Assembly (NCBI GenBank): GCA_949752735.1
Contig: OX457041.1
Coordinates: 21,972,117-22,036,116 of the forward strand
Direction: 5' to 3'
DNA from: Lumbricus terrestris
Lineage: Eukaryota > Annelida > Clitellata > Crassiclitellata > Lumbricidae
DNA length: 64,000 nt
The notes under the pieces are model-generated. The model searched no databases and had not been told where the DNA came from. It saw only the letters and a list, made by a program, of their open reading frames with translations. Position numbers and translations under genes: made by a program. Positions 1 to 18,996 of this stretch are shown here, in pieces (within the stretch, counting starts at the first letter, position 1; the number at the start of each line of letters is the position of its first letter).

Positions 1-161
1 ATTTAAATATCAGTTTGTAATCAGCAAAAGCCGATAATGGTTTTCTAAACCGATAATCTGATTTCAGATTATTATTTAACATCCGTAGCTTAGAGCATGT
101 TCACAGAACTGAATAATTCTGGATTATAGGAACTTCAATACTCAATAGTGCATGATATTAC
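1..161 (-). other. BUD13 intron, 3' part outside window
   Basis: AT-rich sequence with no coding potential seen. It follows the donor of the 162-337 exon, so it is the start of the next BUD13 intron on the minus strand. The exon(s) for the conserved BUD13 C-terminus must lie to the left of base 1. Confidence 0.7.
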
Positions 162-337
162 CTCCTTTGGCACTGGACTTTTTCTTCTTCATAAAGGCCA
201 GCATTGGATCTTCATCATGAAGTCGTGCCCTCAAATGCGAGTCCAGATCTTTGTCGTCCTTGTACCTTGCCAGCGGCTTCTCCACCTCATTCAGTGCATC
301 TGCTAAACGTTCGTGAGCTATTTCTTTCTGTTTCAAT
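162..337 (-). CDS. BUD13: BUD13 exon 5 (in window)
   Basis: Acceptor TTTGTAG at 343-338 and donor GGAG|GTAATA at 161-160. It reads LKQKEIAHERLADAL, then EKPLARYKDDKDLDSHL and EDPMLAFMKKKK. It enters in phase 2 and leaves in phase 1. Confidence 0.92.
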
Positions 338-3300
338 CTACAAACAGGTTGGCATAAATTTGTTTAAAAGTCAGTTTTATTGTGTCAAATAGCTCTGCAT
401 TAGAAAACACTGAACTTCATAATATATATGTGTGTATGTGCACTTCTTATAGCAGCCCTTCAAGATTTCCACTCAGAAGCGCTCCCGACTATAGTGCAGA
501 CACTAAATCGGAGTTCACGCTGAATCGCTGAGCAATTGCGAGTGAAGGACTTGCCCAAGGTCCCTACACGGTGGCTTGAGGTGGATTCTAACCTGCAACC
601 CTCCGGCTGCAAGGCAACGAACATACCTACTACAATGCTGCGCCCCACAATATTTTTCACAGCCGACCATCAGGTACCCGGACAAAACTACCCAGGAGGA
701 ATTGGTCCCGACGAAGCGGCCCCAATCAGATGACCTCTGCAAAACACCCCCGTCAAATTGACCTCCGTCATTTCAGCCCCAGATCACAACAAGCTCCCAC
801 AAAATATTCCATCTTCAAAGTAGGCCTAGTTTTAAAATTGGATTGGTGAACAGAATTCTTTGCAATGGAAGTTGAAGTGATAACAGTTAACATCTAAACA
901 GTAGATAAGCTAACCGGTTAGCTTATACGCTGGTTGCCCGCAGTCCGTTGTCCAGCTGAATCATTGCTTGGAGACCTCATTTCATATGATACGCGGGATG
1001 TCTTGCATTGGGTCTCTTTCCTGCAGCAGAATGCCTATAGGGTCTGTGCATTGGTTAGTCAGTGCAATGAGGGACTGGCCCCGTATATCTCAGAGATCTC
1101 TGTTGTTCCCCCTCGGAGTGTCCAGCGTCGATCTACCCTTCAGTCGGCTAATCACTTGTCTTCAACAGTGACCATCACAAGAACTTAACCCACACCCTCG
1201 GCATTGCAGCAAGAACTTGACCACAAGGGCACCCAGTACAAGCTTATATTCCACTGTTGCAGGGCTTTTTTAGCATGCAGTTGTACACAAAATGTGCAGT
1301 TCTAAATAAAGAATTGTGCAGTTTTAAAAGCATTTCTGTACAGTTAGAACCAGTAAAAAAGGTAATTGTCCTCCAATTTGTAGTACTTACATGTACTATA
1401 CCGAGGAGGACGGAAAGGGAAAGAAGATGTGCAGTTCTAAAAATTCCTTTGAAAACCCTTCTATGTTGACAATCAGATTTTCCTGAAGTGTCTCCAAGTA
1501 AATGGAGAAGCAAACTGCAACTACGTCAAACTTTGTCTTATTAATTCAGATGTGAGACATCAACATTGCAATGGAAAATTTGAGAAATATATCCCTACCC
1601 TTTATTCCACTCTTTGTATTTGGCTGCCAAAGCTGCTTTTTCTGCTTCCTCCTCATCTTTTAACTTCTTTTCCGCCTGTAGGTCACGTTTCTTTCCGTCC
1701 TTACGGTAAATCACCTGAGGGCTGTTTGTAGCATCCTAAATAAACAAAATTATGTTACCAGCAAACCTAATAATCTGAATATATGTATTGCTTCGTCATT
1801 GTATCACCAACCAACTTGCTAACATGCACCATCAATATGCTAAACTTTTCCAGTTCAAGATTTATTACTATTATTATTATTACTATAGAAGTATTATGAA
1901 TTTGTTGCACTCCGCCTCAAGCCTAGAGGTCACACCACTATGCTTCTTTCTCACTTAAACACTGCCATATTTAGCCGTTGTTGAACTGGGAGCGCTTCTG
2001 AGTAGATTACCTTGAAGGTGAGCTATATATAAAATAATAATAATAATTATGATACTTATTATACATGGTAATTACATTTTAAAAAATTGTTCACAAATTC
2101 CAATATATTACTGTCAGCTACAATTACAGTAATTATCTGATCTAAAATACAACGATTTACTGTTATCCAGTTGGACTATTTACATGGACCCTAAACTCTG
2201 TACTTACATGTCTTTCATCGGTTCTGTCTTTCGTTTGTTTCTGTTGAAAATTGCGCAAAGAAGACTTGTTTTCCTTTCGAGGAGGAGAAATGTCAGAATC
2301 GGAATCCGCTCTCCCGTCTTTTCTTCGTCTAGGTGGAGAACTATCCGAATGCGTGCTCCTATTGTGTCTTTGCTGAGGATGAGAATTATTCACACCACCT
2401 GCTGAATCTTTCCCCTTTCTCCTAGGTGGAGAATTATCCGAGCTGGGATCCCTTCCCTGCTTTCGCCGAGGGGGAGAGTTATCTGAGCTGGGATCCCTAC
2501 CTTGCTTCCGCCGAGGGGGAGAATTATCTGAGCCGGGATCCCTACCCTGCTTCCTTCTCCGAGGAGAATCCTCCGCATTGTCTGCAGAATCTTTCCTCTT
2601 TCTTCTTGGAGAGGAGTTTTTAAAACTGGCCTTCGTACCTTGCGTCTGCCTAGGAGGAGAATTATCCGCAGAGACTTCGGAATCTAGCCGCCTTCTTTTT
2701 GGAGAATAATTGTCAGAGCCATCTGTTGAATCTTGCCTCTGCCTTGCGGGAGATTTGTCAGAGCTGCTCGTGGAATCTTGCCTCTTTCTCTTCCCTATCG
2801 AGGTATCGTCACCCTTAAAATGTCTTTCTCGTTGTGCTGTGCGAACAGACGATGCAGCCGACCCTGAATCGTGCATTCGTCTTTTTCTCGTGGGTGAAAT
2901 ACTCTGGTTGACCGCTTCATTGTCTCCTATTCTTGCAGGAGAAGTATCTGATTCTGAATCATAACGCTTCTTTTCATTCTTTCGCCTGTCTGAACTGGAA
3001 TGAGAATGTTCTAAACTCTTTTTTATGGCTTCTCTTTCTTTTCTGATTTCTTCTTCTGGTTCAGATTGTTGTAAATTTTCACTGTCATCTACAAGGAACG
3101 GCACATTTGCACATTATGCCGCACTGCTTCCTGACACATACACACATTATAACATTAAATTATTAACATCAGATTTAGCATTAGACCTACAATTTAAGGA
3201 CCTAGGAAACTTTGTGGGCATGGTGGCCTATTGGTTAGAATGCTTGACTGGTAATGTGGCGAGTACATGTGTGAGTTCGATCTTCCCAAGATGGCTGCGT

Positions 3301-5411
3301 GTGGTGACCTTGAGCAAGTCCATCACAATCATCAAGTAACAGAGAACCACATTATCGTATTATTTTATCAATGAATGTTTTATAATACCGTCTCAGCTTT
3401 AATGACCCAAGTGACATAATTAGTCATTCTGGTTGTCCTAGATTAAAAATGTTGCAATTCCTTAATCGTTTTAAATTTGAGCTACAGTTGGGAGCCACTC
3501 ATATGTGACTCGTCATGACGAAATGAGTCGGAAGTCGCACATTGCAGAACGCCGCAAATTGCTGTTAAAGGTGTGCAACCTTCAACTTATTGATTTTGCG
3601 ATTTTTGCATTTTTGCAATCTACATTATATAATGTATCAATAAAATATTAAAACTTATTTTATTTCGCCGTTTTTAATATGTTATTTTGCAAATTAAATG
3701 GCCAATAAGATTTAAAACCTATATAAAAAGTCAGAAAATCGCATTTTCCCAGAATTTTTTATTTCACAAATTCACAGGTCAATCGATTAAAAATGTTATA
3801 TCTCCACAAACAATTGGTCAATTTTGATACATAATAGCTCATTTTGAAGGTAATTTAGCATCGAATAACGTGGAATACATAACTCAAAAGACTCAAAAAG
3901 TCCTTAGCAACTCATTTCGTTATGACGGGTCACATATGTTCATCGATAAGGAATAATCACATTAATAATTAGGCTGATGCTAGTGGGTTTCCATGTGACC
4001 ATAAAATTTTAAATACTTATTAAAGGGCCTTCCAATAACGAATACTGAAGGCTGCCTGATGGTTTAACCTTGACCATTGTCTCCAACCCAAACAATAACC
4101 TTGACCCTTCTTGTTTCTTATACTTTCTGCTTCCATGCATGCAGCTTAATCTCAATATACCGCAACTCATGCTTGGAACGTACGTCTTTTTCATGAATTA
4201 CTATTGTACAATTACTCATAATATATAGTTTCTTGGAATTTCTAAGTTATTGAAACCAAAAAGCTTTTACTAATATAATTATAGATCTATAATTGATACT
4301 GTTCCCTTGTTAGTTATGAAAGTGCCTATTTTCTGCCATCATGCGAGCAGTGGCCCACTTGAAATGAATGGGCCGCTAAGAGTCATTTCATAATAATTAT
4401 CATGTAATAACTGTCTTGTTGTTAGAAACTGTACCTTTGTCCTGAGCAATTACTTTCCAGCGCCTGCTATTTTTCATTCTTTCAAGCTCCTTTATCTGTT
4501 CTGGTCTGTCATCCAACCCAAGGTCAATAACAACTGGGTTGTCATCGGCAAGGTCATCGTCAAGGCTGTTTTGGATGTTGTTAGGCAACAGTGACTTGAA
4601 GTCAATGTCATCATCAAGAATCTTCAACCTTCATAGTGACAAAATTATACATCAATAATATATATATAGAAATATAATTTTTAATTTGCCCACTTGTGTG
4701 CTGCCAAACTGAGGTTCTGATGCAAAGCATCAAGTTGGGTCATCAAGAAAGAATAGGATGTACCCGGTATGCAAGAAATGGCCTTCTAAGGACCTCTGCA
4801 TCCCCAAAAGCCAAAATAGAGGTGACTGAAAAGCTACTGAAACAATTTGTAGGAAGTAGAAAGACATAGGTAGTTGGCATACAATCATGCATGCAGGGAG
4901 GGGTGATCGGATTTAGGCGATTTTTGCATACGGGTGCGTATACTAGAGTGACCATTTTGTCGCCATCAAAAACTGGGACACTTTGGAAAACTTAAATAAG
5001 TCAGCTGACTAACTGGACCTTGCCATTGCATCTGCGTCAGAAATTCTTGGCACCTCACCATTTAATTCACACAAAAATTTATATCAGCGAGTAGTATCAT
5101 GGTGGACACATAATATACGCTTGTTAACTAAGTTTACGTAATTTTAACTACAGTGCCGAGTCCTCTAAGAGTTTGCTACATCAGCGCCAATAACAGTGCG
5201 AGAAGTCGAGAACCAGCTTAGGGTCCTTAAAATCTGTAATTATCGCTCACAAACTAGAAAGGAAGAAAATAGCGATAACCACGCAAAGTTTCAACTAAAA
5301 TTACCCTGCTTTTCTGACAACTGCCTTTGACGCTTTCTTCTTTGACTTCTTTTTTTCCTGAATCGGACCAGATAAATATCTCTTTAAATATTCTTCTCTG
5401 CTTACAGCCAT
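162..5411 (-). CDS. BUD13: BUD13 homologue, partial (C-terminus off window)
   Basis: BUD13 is a nuclear pre-mRNA splicing factor, part of the RES (retention and splicing) complex with SNIP1/Pml1 and RBMX2/Snu17. Five exons join in frame: 5411-5305, 4628-4435, 3088-2208, 1735-1599 and 337-162, about 498 codons. The N-terminus reads MAVSREEYLKRYLSG, the family's signature start, followed by LKILDDDIDF. The middle is an SR-like region with many SPPRRK repeats. The C-terminal half keeps IYRKDGKKRD, EWNKGLKQKE, EKPLARYKDD and DEDPMLAFMKKKK, all typical of BUD13. The final roughly 100 residues (the segment ending near GYRWDGVDRSNGFE in homologues) are off the window. A conserved block normally found between the SR-like region and IYRKDG (around a SGAKxGL motif) was not found. 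The gene is head-to-head with AMMECR1. Confidence 0.92.
439..650 (-). repeat. tRNA-derived SINE, copy 1
   Basis: On the minus strand it has a tRNA-like head (A-box-like TAGTAGGTATG, B-box-like GCAGGTTAGAATCC), a body with GACCTTGGGCAAGTCCTTC, and a tail with GGGAGCGCTTCTGAGT and CTTGAAGGGC. It is closely similar along its length to 30815-31025. It lies in the BUD13 intron before the last in-window exon. Confidence 0.8.
1599..1735 (-). CDS. BUD13: BUD13 exon 4
   Basis: Acceptor TTATTTAG at 1743-1736 and donor AAAGG|GTAGGG at 1598-1597. It reads ATNSPQVIYRKDGKKRDL, a lysine/glutamate-rich stretch, then KYKEWNKG. It enters in phase 0 and leaves in phase 2. It corresponds to the FRDKSGRKRN...QWGKG block of BUD13 homologues. 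Confidence 0.92.
1985..2050 (+). repeat. LINE/SINE 3' tail fragment
   Basis: The string GGGAGCGCTTCTGAGTAGAT, then CTTGAAGG and CTATATATAAA, then an ATA-rich run, is the 3' tail shared by the SINEs and LINE fragments of this window. It lies in the short BUD13 intron where a conserved exon appears to be missing. Confidence 0.6.
2208..3088 (-). CDS. BUD13: BUD13 exon 3 (SR-like repeat region)
   Basis: Acceptor CTTGTAG ending at 3089 and strong donor CAT|GTAAGTA at 2207-2206. It encodes 293 residues beginning DDSENLQQSEPEEE, rich in SPxRRK repeats (DNSPPRRKQGRDPSS and variants). It is low-complexity and phosphorylatable, as in animal BUD13. It enters in phase 1 and leaves in phase 0. Confidence 0.9.
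2425..2570 (-). repeat. BUD13: 45-nt coding tandem repeat inside BUD13
   Basis: Three near-identical consecutive units encode the 15-residue motif KQGRDPSSDNSPPRR. They keep the frame, so unit number could vary between alleles without disrupting the protein. Confidence 0.75.
3213..3335 (+). repeat. tRNA-derived SINE, copy 2 (head and body)
   Basis: It has an A-box-like GGCCTATTGGTTAGAATGC, a B-box-like GTGAGTTCGATCTTCCC, and the post-tRNA motif GTGACCTTGAGCAAGTC that the other SINE copies share. It lies in BUD13 intron 2. Confidence 0.6.
3500..3938. mobile_element. MITE with about 29-bp inverted ends
   Basis: The left end CATATGTGACTCGTCATGAC and the right end, reverse complement CATATGTGACCCGTCATAAC, form terminal inverted repeats that continue to GAAATGAGT. 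The 439-bp interior is AT-rich and non-coding. Target duplication is not clear. It lies in BUD13 intron 2. Confidence 0.75.
4435..4628 (-). CDS. BUD13: BUD13 exon 2
   Basis: Acceptor ATGAAG ending at 4629 and donor AAAG|GTACAG at 4434-4433. It reads LKILDDDIDFKSLLPNN, an acidic stretch, then RPEQIKELERMKNSRRWK, matching the second block of BUD13. It enters in phase 2 and leaves in phase 1. Confidence 0.92.
5305..5411 (-). CDS. BUD13: BUD13 exon 1 (start codon)
   Basis: The ATG at 5411-5409 opens MAVSREEYLKRYLSGPIQ, followed by a lysine-rich stretch, as in known BUD13 proteins. This choice is supported by the family N-terminus (xxxKAEYLKRYLSG). Donor GG|GTAATT at 5304-5303. Confidence 0.93.
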
Positions 5412-5689
5412 GATACATCAAATACCACCGAGGTAATAGAAGCTATGAATAGAAGAGCGCATAGTTCGGCAAAAGGGAAGATATCATAGCCATCCGGTTT
5501 GTTGATGGCAGGACGACTAAGCTTATACCATAAATGAAATAAAATAATAATTTATTTATGTCCAAATAAAGAAACACCGTATCATTGGTAAACATGTTAA
5601 AAACTTTATTTCGAAGGTCATTATATTTGCTGACCATTGATGACATAGTGTAATTCTGTTTACATTAGTTCTATGTTAACATAACATAA

Positions 5690-6036
5690 CATGGGTTTTA
5701 AGTGGTTCAGAAGACATTGGGTCTGTGTTAGAACCACTGCAAATTAACCTGGAGCATTTAATAGCCCAATTTTCTTAGCTTCCTTTTAAACGCTGATACC
5801 GTGTCCACCGACACAGTGCTGTCATCCAAGCCGTTCCACATGTCTACAACTCTAGCCCTAAAGAATTTCTGTCCCAATGTTCCTCTCGGCTTCTTAAACA
5901 ATTTGTACCTATGACCCCGAGTTGCTTTGTTTGGTGCTAATTCAAAGAATTTATCCCAACCCATTGCTTCCTTTCCAGTAATGATCTTGTATGCTTCAAT
6001 TAGGTCTCCCCTGCTCTTCCGTCTCTCCAGTATGTT
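5690..6036 (-). mobile_element. 5'-truncated non-LTR retrotransposon fragment (RT C-terminus)
   Basis: On the minus strand the frame reads LERRKSRGDLIEAYKIITG, then TRGHRYKLFKKPRG and ARVVDMWNGLDDSTV, ending FKRKLRKLGY-stop at 5758. These are the conserved motifs after the reverse-transcriptase core in LINE ORF2 proteins. It is followed by a 3' UTR and a repeated ATGTT-type tail near 5690. No catalytic domain remains. Confidence 0.8.
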
Positions 6037-6134
6037 CTAACTAAAAACTCGTAGCAGTAATAGTGCTACCATTTTGTGTGAAATAAAAATGAAGGTTGGT
6101 ATGTAAAAATAATTATTAGACATCAAACCACAGC

Positions 6135-6355
6135 GTTCAGTGGAAATGTAAATGTAATCGCATATTTATATAGCGGCTGTGTTATGGCTTCGACCCTGAG
6201 GGTGAGATCCTTCACCACCGCTACTCCACGTTTATATTGCGACCGAGCCACCCGCAGTAAAGATCCGAGAAATTAATCTCTGACCGACCGGGTATCGAAC
6301 CCGGGTCGCCGGCGCGGCGAGCGGGCTACCAACCCACTCGACCACCGAGGATCTC
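6135..6355 (-). repeat. tRNA-derived SINE, copy 3 (second subfamily)
   Basis: On the minus strand it shows A box GGTGGTCGAGTGGGTTGG, B box GGGTTCGATACCC, a body, and a 3' end CGCTATATAAATATGCG. It is GC-rich in the tRNA part. The tRNA-like part is followed by about 140 bp of non-tRNA sequence, so it is a SINE rather than a tRNA gene. Confidence 0.8.
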
Positions 6356-6650
6356 TGGAAGGGTCTACATTTACATTCTTTTGCTGTGGTACTCTTAAAC
6401 ATATAGCAAAGAAAATCGCACCCGTCTTTGTGTGGTGTTAAAATTGCTCACGTGTGTAAATTTTTTTGTGGTATCTTTGATACATCCGATACAACCATAC
6501 AACAACCTTTCATATTGCACCATGTGCGCTTTACTCGTCCAATGAAAATAATGTTTTCGTGAATTCGTGCATTCAAACGGAAGTTAGCATAGAGCTGTGC
6601 AGAGGAAGGTTAGTAAATAGCAAGGCGTTGTGAACGGCCGGATAACGAAG

Positions 6651-16308
<9,658 letters not shown>

Positions 16309-17825
16309 TGCTGGTCTGGCCGTAGTCCTTTTACTGTTCTAGCACCTCAATCAGGATTGCAAAGGAAGAGGGTTAGATGAATTCGGCTGGAGCAAAGTGA
16401 TGCGTGGGTCTTTTGTGTGGTGCGTGTTTAGATGTGGTTGAACTTTCAGTTGTCTATTTTAATTCTGTGAAGGAAAACTGTTTTTGAGAAAAAAAATCAT
16501 TTATTAAGCGTCATTCATCCAAAAGAGAAAAATGCCTATTCTAGATTTTTATATTTGGCTGTTGCTCATGTCCACAGGGTTGCCTATTATGTTAAAACCG
16601 TTGCAGCCTTGGCACTTGCACTTTGAGCAGAACCGAAAGGATTGTGTCGGTTTTTTTTACACGCCCACATTCTGCACGGCTTTTGATGATTAATGCCTTG
16701 CTGCAATTCTCACCGCGGGTGTCTTAAAAGTGTGTTTTATGGATTGGGAGTTTTGATCCATTTGCTAGTTTAAGCAGTTTTTCTTTCCTGTTGGAGTAAT
16801 TTGATTTTTTTAATGAATATTGGTTGAGAGGGATTTCACTCTATTTTTTTTCTAACTGGGAATTTAGCCCCACTGCAGATGCAGTGTTTTGTTGAGCGTG
16901 GTTGCGAGCATTGTGATTGTTTTTGGTGATGTTTGACTGAAGTTGTCAATTGTGGCGGTCCACACCGAAATCGGTATTATGACAGAAATTATACATCAGA
17001 GCAACTTTGGGAAATAGTATGATAGTGTCTTTTTTCGTTTTTGTTCAGAATTTAATCTATAATATGTTTAAAAATTAATTCTTTTTTGTCTTGTTAAAAA
17101 AGACCAGTTTTAAAGCTATTTTAATGCTCTTGATATGCATACTGTTTTGTTTTAATTAAGTTAATTGATTAATTAATTAAATTGGATCAGTTTTGCCTTA
17201 AATATGAGTTATGATAAAGAGGGAGCAATCATTTTTGTGTCATTTTTAAGCATGACACAATACCTTTTAAATGATTTATTAAACTCAATACGTTGCAAAA
17301 TCACCTTAATACTGGTTTTGGGGTATGGCACCGCAATTATGATTGACACTTTGTTGGGCAGTGTCTAATGGGTCGCAGGTAATTGTGCAGCGTTTAACAG
17401 AATTTAGGCTTTTGATTTGGTGTCGAGCGATTAGTTTTCTTGCTGAGTACAGATCTATTTTGGGGGGAGAAGATGGTTTTGGTCCTGTGGAGTTTCCTCT
17501 TCATTTCTTGTTTGTTGATGGTGTCACTTTCTAATGGCAGCGGCTCTAAGCAGTCGAGCAGTATGGGGTGGGGGTTATTAAGGCAAGCGTGAAGCTGCAC
17601 TATCTGCTGGGGTCACTGTGTCCTCCGTCGTGACTGAGCTGGACTATTTTGAAAACTGAACAGGCAGTTAGCTTTATGTTGACATTTGTGTGTGGGTTTG
17701 CATGCATGACTAAAAAAAATTCATAGTAACAAACTTACATTTATGACGAGAATTTTTTTATGCTGTTGCTAAGTATTCCTGATGTGACTTTACTACAGCT
17801 GCTTGGGAATTGTTTGGAAGTTACA

Positions 17826-17906
17826 TGACCATCGTCTTGATAATATATATTATATACATATATATTTATATATATGTTATATATAATTATATATTTATAT
17901 ATATAT
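17826..17906. repeat. TA-rich microsatellite
   Basis: About 80 bp almost wholly of alternating T and A (ATATATTA, TATATTTATATA). It can fold on itself. Confidence 0.8.
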
Positions 17907-18764
17907 GGGATTTGTGCTTTGAGAGTACACTGCACTAACTATTTAACGACATGTAGATCTAACATGCACGTTTGTGTGTGTGGTACATACATATATACAT
18001 ACACACACAATGAATTTATGTATGTATGTGTAAAATTGTACATGTGCATATATAAAAACACATTGTTTCATTGTTGTCTATTGTTTCTATTGGTTATGCT
18101 CAGGTCAATTTTCATTTTAACTGTGGCCTGTGGTTGGAACGTGTGGTGTTTGCTGCAGTGTTTCTTGTATCCATCTGAACATTGAGAAGTTGTTAGGAGT
18201 TTTACGAGCGTCTGAACTCACTGAGGAGTGAGTAAGACTTTGGCGCCATTGTTTCTACTGGTCTCGAATACCACAGCATGTCTTGGACGTTTTAGTCTTT
18301 TGCAAAATTTGTTCTCTGTACATCTTTGTCTGTCAGCCTTTGTGTGCCTGCCTGCCTGCCTGTTTTATTTTCTGTAATGTTGCCTGTTTTTGCCTGCGTT
18401 TTACGGTTTTGATTGGAGGGCATCTGCTAACACTGCTCACTGCTCATTGATTTTAATATGTTGCCAGTTGAAAATGTTTTGCTTGGTATTCGGGTATTTG
18501 TTGGGAATTACTCATCGGCATTCTGTTTCACGCGGTTAAAAATCGTAGCATCTATAACTTGAATCCATGACTTTCTTGAACACCTGTCACCATTTCCTTG
18601 GTAATTCTTAGAAGTTACCTAACTGACTATAATTCAGCATATCGTCTTTAAGTGATCATGATTGACAGATGACGGTTACATCCTTTGTATTTTTCTAAAT
18701 ATGTTTCTTAAGTTGTCCATGATGTTATCATCTTGAAAGGAACTATTGAACCATTTAGCTCGAG

Positions 18765-18996
18765 CAGTGGCATAGACAAGGGGGTTTAGGGGTTACATCC
18801 CTCCGCCATTGGCTTAGGAAAAAGTTTTTTAAAAGATTATTTATCCACTTAGATAAGAAAAAAGACAATTGTTTGTAGTAACAATTGTTTTTCTTACTTT
18901 ATTTCCTTCGTTGCTTTATTCCATTTTTATTTACTGCAATACTGTTGCATCCAGCCAGGCCATCCCCCCCATCATAAATTTCTGACTATGCCACTG
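18765..18996. mobile_element. hAT-like MITE
   Basis: The ends CAGTGGCATAGACAAGG and TGACTATGCCACTG form a hAT-style terminal inverted repeat. The flanking 8-mers AGCTCGAG and AGTTTGAG agree at six of eight positions, fitting a decayed 8-bp target duplication. 232 bp, no coding. Confidence 0.7.

Larger units (their letters stand above)
5412..6650. promoter_or_regulatory. Shared intergenic region between divergent BUD13 and AMMECR1
   Basis: The two start codons point away from each other across 1.24 kb. The region must hold both 5' UTRs and promoters, or one bidirectional promoter, but no TATA box or other defined core element was recognised. Roughly half is transposon-derived: a LINE 3' fragment at about 5690-6036 and a SINE at about 6135-6355. 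Unique sequence remains at about 5412-5690 and 6360-6650. Confidence 0.4.

Noticed and set aside
2163..2207. Extension of BUD13 exon 3 to the stop codon at 2163
   Set aside because: A strong donor (GTAAGTA) at 2207 ends the exon, and the protein continues in exon 4.
6270..6355. Possible genuine tRNA gene (good A and B boxes on the minus strand)
   Set aside because: It is followed by a SINE body and a CTATATAAAT tail, so it is the head of a SINE.
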